This document shows, piece after piece, positions 17,440 through 24,067 of a DNA stretch of 64,000 nucleotides. Both the position numbers and the translations under genes were made by a program. This DNA comes from DASUPK01 sp963804595 (GTDB taxonomy: Bacteria > Actinomycetota > Thermoleophilia > Solirubrobacterales > 70-9), in contig CAWDQZ010000003.1 of NCBI GenBank assembly GCA_963804595.1, forward strand, positions 310,001-374,000, read 5' to 3'. Within the stretch, counting starts at the first letter, position 1, and each line of letters starts with the position of its first letter. The notes beneath the pieces were generated by a model. It ran no database searches, was not told the DNA's origin, and was given only the letters and a program-made list of their open reading frames with translations.

Positions 17440-17717
17440 CTACCGGAGAAAGGAGGTGGTCCTAACTTGAATTCCATGCTTGACGGGACGCCGGAGGTGC
17501 AGGGCCGCTAGGCCCGGGCGCTGGGAGGCCGACCCACTGGGTTCGTCCTCCACATAGGGCCCAAGGGGCCGTCCGATTGCGACGCGGCAATCGAGCGGAA
17601 TCCAACCCGGGCACCGGCGAGCAAGGGAGGTGGGAGCTGTCCCGCCCCACTATCAATCCCACGCCCGTTTCAGAACCGCGTTTGAAGCGAAGGGCCGCCC
17701 CTCGGGGCGGCCCTTCG
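17440..17717 (+). ncRNA. Candidate structured RNA / leader with a 14-codon ORF and 16S-complementary segment
   Basis: No long gene covers 17396-17754. The plus strand holds GAGAAAGGAGGTGGTCC at 17446-17462, which pairs with the 3' end of 16S rRNA almost without a break (one G-U). TTG at 17467 opens a 14-codon frame ending in TAG at 17509-17511. The stop codon sits in the loop of a GGGCC/GGCCC hairpin (17502-17515). Further hairpins follow at 17524-17551 (GGAGG/CCTCC around ACCC/GGGT), 17574-17593 (7-bp stem) and 17632-17643. A strong terminator-like hairpin closes the region. It matches no RNA family I can identify. Confidence 0.5.
17688..17717 (+). terminator. 13-bp GC-rich hairpin ending the 17.4-17.7 kb RNA region
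   Basis: Perfect stem CGAAGGGCCGCCC (17688-17700) and GGGCGGCCCTTCG (17705-17717) around a CTCG loop. It is followed by TCTGCTC rather than a clean U run. It separates the candidate RNA from the sulfite-oxidase-like gene starting at 17755. Confidence 0.65.
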
Positions 17718-17754
17718 TCTGCTCAGGGCAATCAGGGGCGTAAGCTCCGCGGGG

Positions 17755-18366
17755 TTGAACGGATTCGTCTCACGCGGCTTCATGCGCCGCCGCCGGACCC
17801 CGGACGAGCTGGCGGATCGGCTGCCGCCCGGCCAATACCTGGAGACGGGCTGGCCCGTTCTGACCGCGGGACCGACACCGGACGTGCCCACCGGCGAGTG
17901 GAGCTTCCGGATCGACGGAATGGTCGGAGAGACGAAGGAGTGGAGCTGGGATGAGTTCCACCAGCTGCCCTTCGAGACGATCACGAAGGACATCCACTGC
18001 GTCACCAAGTGGTCGAAGCTCGACGCCACCTTCGGTGGGGTCTCGCTGGACGTGCTCCTCGATCAGGTCGAGCCGCTCGACGCCTACGCGACGTTCTACT
18101 CGTACGGCGGCTACACGACGAATCTGCCGATCGAGGAGATCAGCGACGGAAAGGCCTGGGTGGTGACCGAGTACGACGGCGAGCCGCTTCCCCGCGAGCA
18201 CGGCGGCCCGGCGCGCATGCTCGTCCCCCACCTGTACTTCTGGAAGAGCGCCAAGTGGGTGCACGGCATGACCGTGATGGACCACGACGAGCCGGGCTTC
18301 TGGGAGATGAACGGCTACAACAACCACGGCGATCCCTGGAAGGAGGAGCGCTATTGGGGCGACTGA
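17755..18366 (+). CDS. Sulfite-oxidase-like molybdopterin-dependent oxidoreductase
   Basis: 203 residues of the oxidoreductase molybdopterin-binding (SUOX/YedY-like) fold. The molybdenum-ligating Cys is in KDIHCVTKWSKLDATFGG. Other family segments are GEWSFRIDGMVGETKEWSW, AYATFYSYGGYTTNLP, and HGGPARMLVPHLYFWKSAKW. Only the Moco domain is present, without haem or dimerisation domain. No signal peptide is visible, although a basic MRRRR stretch is near the N-terminus. Start TTG at 17755 or ATG at 17782. Its stop overlaps the next reductase gene by one base, so the pair likely forms one electron-transfer unit; the substrate is unknown. Confidence 0.88.
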   Translation: MNGFVSRGFMRRRRTPDELADRLPPGQYLETGWPVLTAGPTPDVPTGEWSFRIDGMVGETKEWSWDEFHQLPFETITKDIHCVTKWSKLDATFGGVSLDVLLDQVEPLDAYATFYSYGGYTTNLPIEEISDGKAWVVTEYDGEPLPREHGGPARMLVPHLYFWKSAKWVHGMTVMDHDEPGFWEMNGYNNHGDPWKEERYWGD

Positions 18367-19091
18367 TGGAGTCGCCGCTGCCCCCCGTCGAGCAGCGCGT
18401 CCCGGGTCGCTGGCAGATCGGGACCGTCAGCAAGATCAAGGTCGAGACTCGGCGGGTCAAGTCCTTTCGGATCGAGCTGCCGATGTGGATGCCGCACCTC
18501 CCCGGGCAGCACTACGACGTCCGCCTGACCGACCCGGACGGCTACCACGCCGAGCGCTCCTACTCGATCGCCTCCTCCCCGCTCGACGAGGGCGGCGTCG
18601 AGCTGACGATCGACAAGCTCGAGGACGGCGAGGTGTCGCCCTACTTCCATGACGTGGTCGTCGACGGCGACCAGGTCGAGGTGCGCGGCCCCTTCACCTC
18701 CTATTTCGTCTGGCGCGGGGAGAAACCGGTGCTACTCGTCGGCGGGGGCTCCGGGGTGGTCCCGCTGATGTGCATGCTTCGTCACCGGCGGCGGACCATG
18801 CCCGACCTGCCAATGCGACTCGTCTACTCCGTGCGGCACGCCGACGACGTGATCTACGAGGACGAGATGGGAGACGAGACGCTGCTGACGTTCACTCGTG
18901 ATTCACCGGAGCGGTGGAGCGGACACACTGGTCACATCGACGCGGAGTTGATCGCCGAGGCCGGCATCGACGACGGCATCGCCTTCGTCTGCGGCTCGAA
19001 CGGCTTCGTCGAGAGCGGTTCCGAGCTGCTGATGGAGGCGGGCTTCGACCCCCAGCAGATCCGCACCGAGCGTTTCGGCCCGACGGGCTGA
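18366..19091 (+). CDS. FAD/NAD(P)-binding ferredoxin-NADP reductase family protein
   Basis: 241 residues. The FAD domain includes PGQHYDVRLTDPDGYHAERS and RSYSIASSPLD. The NAD(P) domain has LLVGGGSGVVPLMCMLRHR and ends with AFVCGSNGFVESGSELLME. There is no plant-type 2Fe-2S domain, so it must pass electrons to or from a separate partner. The obvious candidate is the upstream Moco protein, whose stop codon overlaps its ATG (TGATG). Confidence 0.9.
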   Translation: MESPLPPVEQRVPGRWQIGTVSKIKVETRRVKSFRIELPMWMPHLPGQHYDVRLTDPDGYHAERSYSIASSPLDEGGVELTIDKLEDGEVSPYFHDVVVDGDQVEVRGPFTSYFVWRGEKPVLLVGGGSGVVPLMCMLRHRRRTMPDLPMRLVYSVRHADDVIYEDEMGDETLLTFTRDSPERWSGHTGHIDAELIAEAGIDDGIAFVCGSNGFVESGSELLMEAGFDPQQIRTERFGPTG

Positions 19092-19394
19092 TCAGCGCAG
19101 CAGCGACCGCGCCAGATCGGTGATCGTCTCGCCCGTCTGCCGCAGCGAGAGACCGTAGGAGCGCCGCAGCCAGAGGAACGTCTCGAGGCTGGTCAGCATG
19201 TGGAGCGTTGCCGTCGCGCGCGCCTCGCTGACCCCCGACCGGAGTCGACTGGCGCGGCTCAGCCGGCGGGTCAGGGCCTGGAGGTCGGCACGTTGCTCGT
19301 CCTTCTGTCGCAGGCACAGGGCCCTTGCCTGCGGCTCAAGGATCGCGATCGCCTGGAGCGTTACGCTCGCCCGGTGACTTCCGAAGTCGCCCAT
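19092..19394 (-). pseudogene. Truncated TetR-type regulator, C-terminal half only
   Basis: The 100-residue frame has the look of a TetR/AcrR ligand-binding end: EPQARALCLRQKDEQRADLQ, SEARATATLHMLTSLETFLW and SLRQTGETITDLARSLLR. The helix-turn-helix half is missing. The 5' end of the frame overlaps the divergent GNAT gene start. It stops one base after the reductase gene ends. Most likely a remnant; it could be expressed but would not bind DNA by itself. Confidence 0.4.
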
Positions 19395-19715
19395 TTCCCC
19401 GTCGTGGACGTTCCCGACCGGCACCGGTTCGAGATCCACGACGGGGACCGGGTGGCGGGATTCACCGACTACCGCCGGAGAGGCAACCTGATCGCCTTCA
19501 TCCACACGGAGGTCGCGGACGAGTACGAGGGGAAGGGTGCGGCCAGCCGGTTGATCTCCGCGTCTCTGGACACAGCGCGTGATCAGGGTCTGACGGTCCT
19601 TCCGTTCTGCCCCTTCGTGCGCGGGTACATCGCCAAGCACCCCGATCGCTACCTCGATCTGGTCCCTGCCGATCTCCGCGACGAGTTCGACCTGCCTGAC
19701 ACGGCCGACGTCTAG
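19374..19715 (+). CDS. Short GNAT-type N-acetyltransferase (YjdJ/NATD1-like)
   Basis: 113 residues from GTG at 19374. The compact GNAT domain shows HRFEIHDGDRVAGFTDYRR, LIAFIHTEVADEYEGKGAAS (acetyl-CoA loop) and GLTVLPFCPFVRGYIAKHPD. This subfamily of about 90-110 residues is widespread and its substrate is usually unknown. A longer open frame upstream (from 19200) is antisense to the TetR fragment and not protein-like. The riboswitch region follows downstream. Confidence 0.85.
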   Translation: MTSEVAHFPVVDVPDRHRFEIHDGDRVAGFTDYRRRGNLIAFIHTEVADEYEGKGAASRLISASLDTARDQGLTVLPFCPFVRGYIAKHPDRYLDLVPADLRDEFDLPDTADV

Positions 19716-19772
19716 GAAAGGGAAGGGAGCGGCGAAGCTTTCGCCTGCCGGCCGTGTTCAGTTAGCTCCAAA

Positions 19773-19886
19773 CGCCTAATCCCGTCCTGGGAGGACGGGA
19801 GCGGGGAACCCAGGTTCCAGGGGCGAACCCACCTCGGTGGGCGCGCGGCTCCTTCCGCGCGAGCCCGACAGCTAACCCCGCAGGCC
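19773..19886 (+). promoter_or_regulatory. Cyclic di-AMP riboswitch (ydaO/yuaA class)
   Basis: The sequence carries the conserved blocks of the ydaO aptamer in order: CGCCTAATCCCG, then GAGCGGGGAACCCA, GGGGCGAACCC, CTCCTTCCGCGCGAGCCCG and ACAGCTAACCCCGCAGGC. The ends CGCCT (19773-19777) and AGGC (19882-19885) form P1, and GTTAGCT at 19761-19767 can compete for AGCTAAC. This class binds c-di-AMP, normally switching off cell-wall hydrolase or ion-transport genes. The hydrolase start follows 17 bases after the aptamer, preceded by AAGGAGG. Confidence 0.93.
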
Positions 19887-19902
19887 CGAGAAGGAGGTTG
19901 GT

Positions 19903-20487
19903 TTGCGCGTGCATGTCTCGTCAGGGATCAGGTTGGGAGCGGTGGGGCTCGTCGCGACGGTCACGCTGCTCGGAACGACGGCGGCAAACGCCCAGACGGG
20001 CGGATCGGCGGCGCCGGGAGCGCCGGCCGGCTCGGGATCGGCTCAGAGCGCCCCGGCGACCGGGAAGCCCGTCAGGGCAAAGGTGATCCGCAGGAGCGGA
20101 GTCGCGGTCGCACCCGCGGGGGCACCCCAGGCAGTCGTGAACGCGATCGCGGCCGGCAACGCCATCCGGAAGCGGCCCTACGTCTGGGGCGGCGGCCACG
20201 GAAGCTTCGAGTCACGGGGCTACGACTGCTCGGGCGCGGTCAGCTACGTCCTGCACGCCGCCGGAATGCTGTCGAGCCCGCTGTCCTCGGGCCCGCTGAT
20301 GTCGTGGGGCCTCCCCGGCAAGGGCCGCTGGATCAGCGTGATGGCCAATTCGAGCCATGCCTACGCGGTGATCGCCGGGCTCCGGTTCGACACCTCCTCG
20401 TACGGGAGTGGCGGCAGTGGCCCGCGCTGGCGCTGGACGAAGCGGCGCCCAAAGGGGTTCACGGTGAGGCACTTCACCGGCTACTGA
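19903..20487 (+). CDS. Secreted NlpC/P60-like cell-wall hydrolase under c-di-AMP control
   Basis: 194 residues starting with TTG at 19903, five bases after AAGGAGG. Residues 1-30 are a signal peptide ending ANAQTGG, followed by an Ala/Pro/Gly linker. The catalytic domain has YVWGGGHG and the nucleophile in GYDCSGAVSYVLHAAGML, and the His in NSSHAYAVIAGLRFDTS. It probably cleaves peptidoglycan stem peptides. Position behind the ydaO riboswitch fits the known link between c-di-AMP and wall hydrolases in actinobacteria. Confidence 0.9.
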   Translation: MRVHVSSGIRLGAVGLVATVTLLGTTAANAQTGGSAAPGAPAGSGSAQSAPATGKPVRAKVIRRSGVAVAPAGAPQAVVNAIAAGNAIRKRPYVWGGGHGSFESRGYDCSGAVSYVLHAAGMLSSPLSSGPLMSWGLPGKGRWISVMANSSHAYAVIAGLRFDTSSYGSGGSGPRWRWTKRRPKGFTVRHFTGY

Positions 20488-20512
20488 GCGCTCCGCGAGG
20501 TGAGTGGCGGTT

Positions 20513-20544
20513 GCGCTCTCGGGGTAGAGACTTCCCGAGAGCGC
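20513..20544. promoter_or_regulatory. Perfect 11-bp inverted repeat just upstream of the Crp-like gene
   Basis: GCGCTCTCGGG (20513-20523) and CCCGAGAGCGC (20534-20544) flank a 10-base loop. The repeat ends 8 bases before the ATG at 20553. No U tract follows, so a terminator for the hydrolase gene is unlikely. An operator or a start-occluding RNA hairpin for the regulator gene is more plausible (inference). Confidence 0.45.
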
Positions 20545-20552
20545 TGCGCCAG

Positions 20553-21251
20553 ATGAAGGCAAGACTCCTGCAAGCGGACCCGGACCTGGGACGCCACCTG
20601 CCGACGGGGAGCGTCACGGCGCTGAGCCCGCAGCTCGTCGCCGAGGTGATGCAGCTACCCCTCGGCGAGTGGCGGCCCGCCAGGAGTGAGCCACACCCGG
20701 GGCATCTCGGCTACCTCGTGCTCGAGGGGTTGATCCTCCGACGGACGGGGATCAACGACGCTCGCAGCGGCGAGTTGATCTCCCATGGGGACCTGATCCG
20801 GCCGTGGGTAGAGGATCCGATCTCCTTCAGCGACGTGGAGTGGCGGGTGATGGAGCCCGTTCGAGCGGCGATCCTGGACCGACGGGTGGCCGAAAGCCTC
20901 TGTGCCAGCCCCGAGCTCAGCGCCGCTCTCCTCGATCGGCTCACTGTGCGAACCCGATCGCTTGCGATCTACGCCGCGACCGAGAACATCCGCGGTCTGG
21001 AGGACCGGCTGGTCGCCCTGTTCTGGCATCTCGCCGAGCGCTGGGGCCGCCGTGAGGAGAACATGGTCGTGGTCCCGATCCGCCTCACGCACGAGACGCT
21101 CGGCGTTCTGGTCGGCGCGCGGCGGCCGTCGGTCACGACGGCGCTCGGCGCACTCGCGAAGCGGGGAGCGCTCGAGCGCCGCAACCAAGGCGAATGGGTG
21201 CTGCACGGCCTGCCGCCCGCGGTCGGCGGGCAGGGAGCCGGCACGTCGTGA
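20553..21251 (+). CDS. Crp/Fnr family transcriptional regulator
   Basis: 232 residues from ATG at 20553. The N-terminal cyclic-nucleotide-binding-like barrel includes LGYLVLEGLILRRTGINDAR and GELISHGDLIRPW. Then come the dimerisation helix and a C-terminal winged helix (PIRLTHETLGVLVGARRP, SVTTALGALAKRGAL). No Fe-S cysteines are visible in the N-terminus, so an Fnr-type oxygen sensor is unlikely. It is 38 bases upstream of the encapsulated ferritin gene, suggesting it controls that nanocompartment operon. Longer upstream frame overlaps the hydrolase gene and was rejected. Confidence 0.88.
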   Translation: MKARLLQADPDLGRHLPTGSVTALSPQLVAEVMQLPLGEWRPARSEPHPGHLGYLVLEGLILRRTGINDARSGELISHGDLIRPWVEDPISFSDVEWRVMEPVRAAILDRRVAESLCASPELSAALLDRLTVRTRSLAIYAATENIRGLEDRLVALFWHLAERWGRREENMVVVPIRLTHETLGVLVGARRPSVTTALGALAKRGALERRNQGEWVLHGLPPAVGGQGAGTS

Positions 21252-21289
21252 GTCCCTGCAGACTCCCCGCGCTCTGAAAGTATTGGCCC

Positions 21290-21682
21290 ATGGGATTCGA
21301 CCAGTACCACGAACCGGCGTCGGAGCTCCCTGAGGAGGCGCGGACCTTCGCGAGGATGTCCGCAAACCTCATCGAGGAAGCGGAGGCGATCGACTGGTAC
21401 GAGCAGCGCCTCGCTCTTGAGCGCAACCCGATGGCCCGAGCGATCATGCTGGACGCCGAGGGTGAGGAGTTCAAGCACTTCGCCATGAACCTCGAGTTCC
21501 TGTTCCGCCGCCTACCGCTATGGAGCGAGATCGCGCAGGGGATCCTCTTCCAGGACGGCGACATCGTCGAGCACGGCGAGGAGTCGGAGGAGGAGGCGAC
21601 AGAGGGGGAGGCGGCCAAGGGCGCGCCCCTGGCCGGCAGCGAGTCGCTCGGTATCGGCAGTCTCCGGGACGGGGCACGATGA
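21290..21682 (+). CDS. Encapsulated ferritin-like cargo protein (EncFtn)
   Basis: 130 residues. The helical core matches encapsulated ferritins: YHEPASELPEEARTFARM, ANLIEEAEAIDWYEQRLALE and LDAEGEEFKHFAMNLEFLFR, providing the Glu/His iron ligands. An acidic linker leads to a C-terminal SLGIGSLRDGAR. This resembles the encapsulin cargo-loading peptide (consensus like LTVGSLR). The protein would oxidise Fe(II) inside the shell. Its stop overlaps the shell gene start (ATGA), typical of these operons. Confidence 0.93.
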   Translation: MGFDQYHEPASELPEEARTFARMSANLIEEAEAIDWYEQRLALERNPMARAIMLDAEGEEFKHFAMNLEFLFRRLPLWSEIAQGILFQDGDIVEHGEESEEEATEGEAAKGAPLAGSESLGIGSLRDGAR

Positions 21683-22482
21683 GCCATCTCCTCCGTGAGC
21701 ACGCGCCGATCACGGAGTCCGGCTGGAGCGTCCTCGACGACGAGGCGCGCGAGCGTCTCACGGCGGCCCTGGCGGCGCGAAAGCTGGTCGACTTCTCTGG
21801 GCCGCACGGCTGGGACTACTCCGCGACCAACCTGGGCCGCATCGAGGAGGTCGCGGACGCGCCGGGCGAGGGTGTCGCGGCGAGCCAGCGGCGCGTCCTC
21901 GGGCTGGTCGAGCTCCGGGCTCACTTCGCGATCAGCCGCGCCCAGCTCGACGACGCCGACCGGGGCGCTGCGGACGTCGATCTCGACACCCTGGATGCCG
22001 CCGCCCGCAGGATCGCGATCGCGGAGAACGCCGCCGTGTTCCACGGGCTCGGATCGGCCGGGATCCAGGGGATCGCCGAGGTCTCGACTCACGACGAGAT
22101 CAGTCTCGGCGAGGACTGCGAGGTCTATCCGCGTCACGTCGCCAAGTCGGTGGACACGCTGCGGAGCTCCGGCATCGACGGCCCCTACGGACTGGCACTC
22201 AGCCCGGAGGGCCATACACACGTGCTCGAGACGGCCGAGCACGGCGGCTACCCCCTCATGCAGCACCTGCAGGAGATCCTCGGCGGCCCGATCGTCTGGG
22301 CGCCCGGCGTCAACGGCGGTGTCGTGGTGAGCCTGAGGGGCGGGGACTTCCTCTTCGAGTCCGGGCAGGATCTCTCGATCGGCTACGAGAATCATGACGC
22401 CGACTCGGTTCAGCTCTATCTCGAGGAGAGCTTCAGCTTCCGGGTGGCGACGCCGGAGGCGGCCGTCCCGCTCCCCTCCTGA
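21679..22482 (+). CDS. Encapsulin shell protein, family 1
   Basis: HK97-fold protein that self-assembles into an icosahedral nanocompartment. 267 residues: N-terminal ITESGWSVLDDEARERLTA, GPHGWDYSATNLGRIEE, VFHGLGSAGIQGIAE, GPYGLALSPEGHTHVLE, and C-terminal GYENHDADSVQLYLEESFSF. The start at 21679 overlaps the cargo gene by four bases. Together with the EncFtn gene it forms an iron-storage compartment, which would protect against oxidative stress (family knowledge). Confidence 0.96.
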   Translation: MSHLLREHAPITESGWSVLDDEARERLTAALAARKLVDFSGPHGWDYSATNLGRIEEVADAPGEGVAASQRRVLGLVELRAHFAISRAQLDDADRGAADVDLDTLDAAARRIAIAENAAVFHGLGSAGIQGIAEVSTHDEISLGEDCEVYPRHVAKSVDTLRSSGIDGPYGLALSPEGHTHVLETAEHGGYPLMQHLQEILGGPIVWAPGVNGGVVVSLRGGDFLFESGQDLSIGYENHDADSVQLYLEESFSFRVATPEAAVPLPS

Positions 22483-22493
22483 GCGCGCTCAGG
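22478..22493. terminator. 16-bp palindrome across two convergent stops, possible bidirectional terminator
   Basis: CCTGAGCGCGCTCAGG is a perfect palindrome spanning the encapsulin stop (TGA at 22480-22482) and the end of the convergent sigma-factor gene. Neither side has a clear U run, so termination efficiency is uncertain. Confidence 0.35.
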
Positions 22494-23652
22494 GGTCCAG
22501 CTCGGCCAGACGACGCTCGAGGAAACGCCGCTCCGGATCGGAGTGGGCCAGCGCGAGCGCTCTGTCGTACTCGGCCCGAGCCTCCTCGCGCCGATTCAGC
22601 CGCCTGAGGAGCTCCGCGCGCGTCGAGTGCAGGTACCGATAGTCCGGCAGATCGAGACCGTCGACCAGCCGCAGAGCCGTCTCGACGTCACCCGCCTCCG
22701 CAACCGCGGCGGCTCGATTGAGCTCCACCACGGGTGAATCGGTGAGTCGGCCCAACTCCGCGTAGAGCGCCGCGATCTCCGCCCAGTCCGGCGGGTCATC
22801 GGTGTGCAGGAGGGCGATCGCGGCCTGGAGCACATACGGGCCGCGTCCCCCGAGTGCAAGTGCACGGTCGAGCACCGCCCTAGCCTCAGCGATCCGATCG
22901 GCATCCCAGCGCGACCGGTCCTGCTCGGCGAGCAGCACGAGCTCGCCGTCCGCGAAGCGGGCGTCGCGCCGTGCGTCGTTTCCGAGCATGAGGGCGAGCA
23001 GCCCGTGGGCATCCGGCTCGTCCGGCATCAGCTCGGTGAGCGTGCGGCCGAGACGGATCGCCTCGTCCGCGAGGTCGCTGCGCCCGCCGTAGCCCTCGTT
23101 GAAGATCAGGTAGTCGACGCCGAGCACGGCGGCGAGGCGATCCGGCAGAAGGTGTACCGGCGGCACGCGGAACGGGATGCCGGCCTCCTCGATCTTCCGC
23201 TTGGCGCGCACGAGGCGCTTGGCCATGGTCTCGCGCGGTACGAGGAATGCCCTCGCGATCTCCTCGGTGGTCAACCCACCGAGCGTGCGAAGCGTGAGCG
23301 CCACCTGCGCCTCGAGCGCGAGCGCCGGATGGCAGCAGGTGAAGATCAGCTCGAGGCGCTCATCCGGGATCGTCGTGTCCTCCAGCTCGTCCTCGGCCGC
23401 CTCGGGAACCTCGAGCAGCCTGGTCTTCTCGGCAAGCGTGCGGTTCCGCCGGATCCGGTCGATCGCCCGGTTGCGGGCCGTCGTCACCAGCCAGGCGCGC
23501 GGGTTGTCCGGGACCCCCTCGCGCGGCCAGCGCTCGGCCGCGATCGCAAAGGCCTCCTGAGCGGCCTCCTCGGCGAGGTCGAAGTCGCCGAGGAAGCCGA
23601 TCAGGTTGGCGAGGACGCGGCCCCACTCGTCGCGGAAGACGCGCTCGAGGAT
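22489..23652 (-). CDS. ECF42-type RNA polymerase sigma factor with TPR-like C-terminal extension
   Basis: Sigma-70 region 2 (VFRDEWGRVLANLIGFLGD, DLAEEAAQEAFAIAAERW, NPRAWLVTTARNRAIDRIRR) is followed by region 4 (LTLRTLGGLTTEEIARAFLV). A C-terminal extension of about 200 residues with TPR-like repeats follows (LNRAAAVAEAGDVETALRLV, RRLNRREEARAEYDRAL). It also has the family motif DYLIFNEGYGG. This is the ECF42 group, genetically linked to DGPF/YCII proteins, as here. The first ordinary start codon in frame is GTG at 23487, inside region 2. The complete region 2 must begin near 23652, an ATC just after the DGPF stop. Confidence 0.85.
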   Translation of the reverse strand: MLERVFRDEWGRVLANLIGFLGDFDLAEEAAQEAFAIAAERWPREGVPDNPRAWLVTTARNRAIDRIRRNRTLAEKTRLLEVPEAAEDELEDTTIPDERLELIFTCCHPALALEAQVALTLRTLGGLTTEEIARAFLVPRETMAKRLVRAKRKIEEAGIPFRVPPVHLLPDRLAAVLGVDYLIFNEGYGGRSDLADEAIRLGRTLTELMPDEPDAHGLLALMLGNDARRDARFADGELVLLAEQDRSRWDADRIAEARAVLDRALALGGRGPYVLQAAIALLHTDDPPDWAEIAALYAELGRLTDSPVVELNRAAAVAEAGDVETALRLVDGLDLPDYRYLHSTRAELLRRLNRREEARAEYDRALALAHSDPERRFLERRLAELDP

Positions 23653-23655
23653 GGC

Positions 23656-24000
23656 CTAGCTCCCGAAGAAGGGCCTGATCTCGACCGCCCCACCCATACG
23701 CGCTGCCGGAATCCTCGAGGCGAGCTCGATGGCGGCGTCGAGGTCATCGGCCTCGTAGAAGAGCCACCCCCCGAGCGCCTCCTTGACGGACACGAAGGGG
23801 CCGTCCGTGGTCAGGGTCTTTTCGTCCTGTACACGGACCGTGGTGGCGGACTCTGGTGGCTGGAGCCGCTCGCCGGGCGTTACGCCGGGAGTCTGGTTGA
23901 TCGCCTGATAGTCGGTGGCTACCTGCTTCTGCTCCTCCTCGGAGAGCTTGCCCCAGGTCTCAGGGTCATCCGGCTGCTGGATCAAGAGCATGTACTTCAT
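23656..24000 (-). CDS. DGPF/YCII-domain protein associated with ECF42 sigma factor
   Basis: 114 residues beginning MKYMLLIQQPDDPETWG, with the name-giving motif in TTDGPFVSVKEALGGWLFY. GAAGGAGGAACCCAG precedes the ATG at 24000. DGPF proteins are small YCII-fold (ferredoxin-like) proteins of unknown activity that co-occur with ECF42 sigma factors. The stop TAG (23656-23658) is in the same frame as the downstream sigma sequence with no ordinary start between, so the pair might be a read-through fusion. Confidence 0.9.
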   Translation of the reverse strand: MKYMLLIQQPDDPETWGKLSEEEQKQVATDYQAINQTPGVTPGERLQPPESATTVRVQDEKTLTTDGPFVSVKEALGGWLFYEADDLDAAIELASRIPAARMGGAVEIRPFFGS

Positions 24001-24067
24001 CTGGGTTCCTCCTTCGGTGGACTTTCGCCCCTGAGACGAACGGAGAATCGCAAAATGGACGCCGATC

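Noticed and set aside
17446..17462. Reading the 16S-complementary segment as part of an rRNA gene
   Set aside because: Only the last 17 bases are complementary and they are on the opposite sense; no rRNA helices follow.
15525..17660. Shared CCCACTATCA at about 15528 and 17646 as a regulatory motif
   Set aside because: Only ten bases and two copies without positional logic; expected by chance at this level of inspection.
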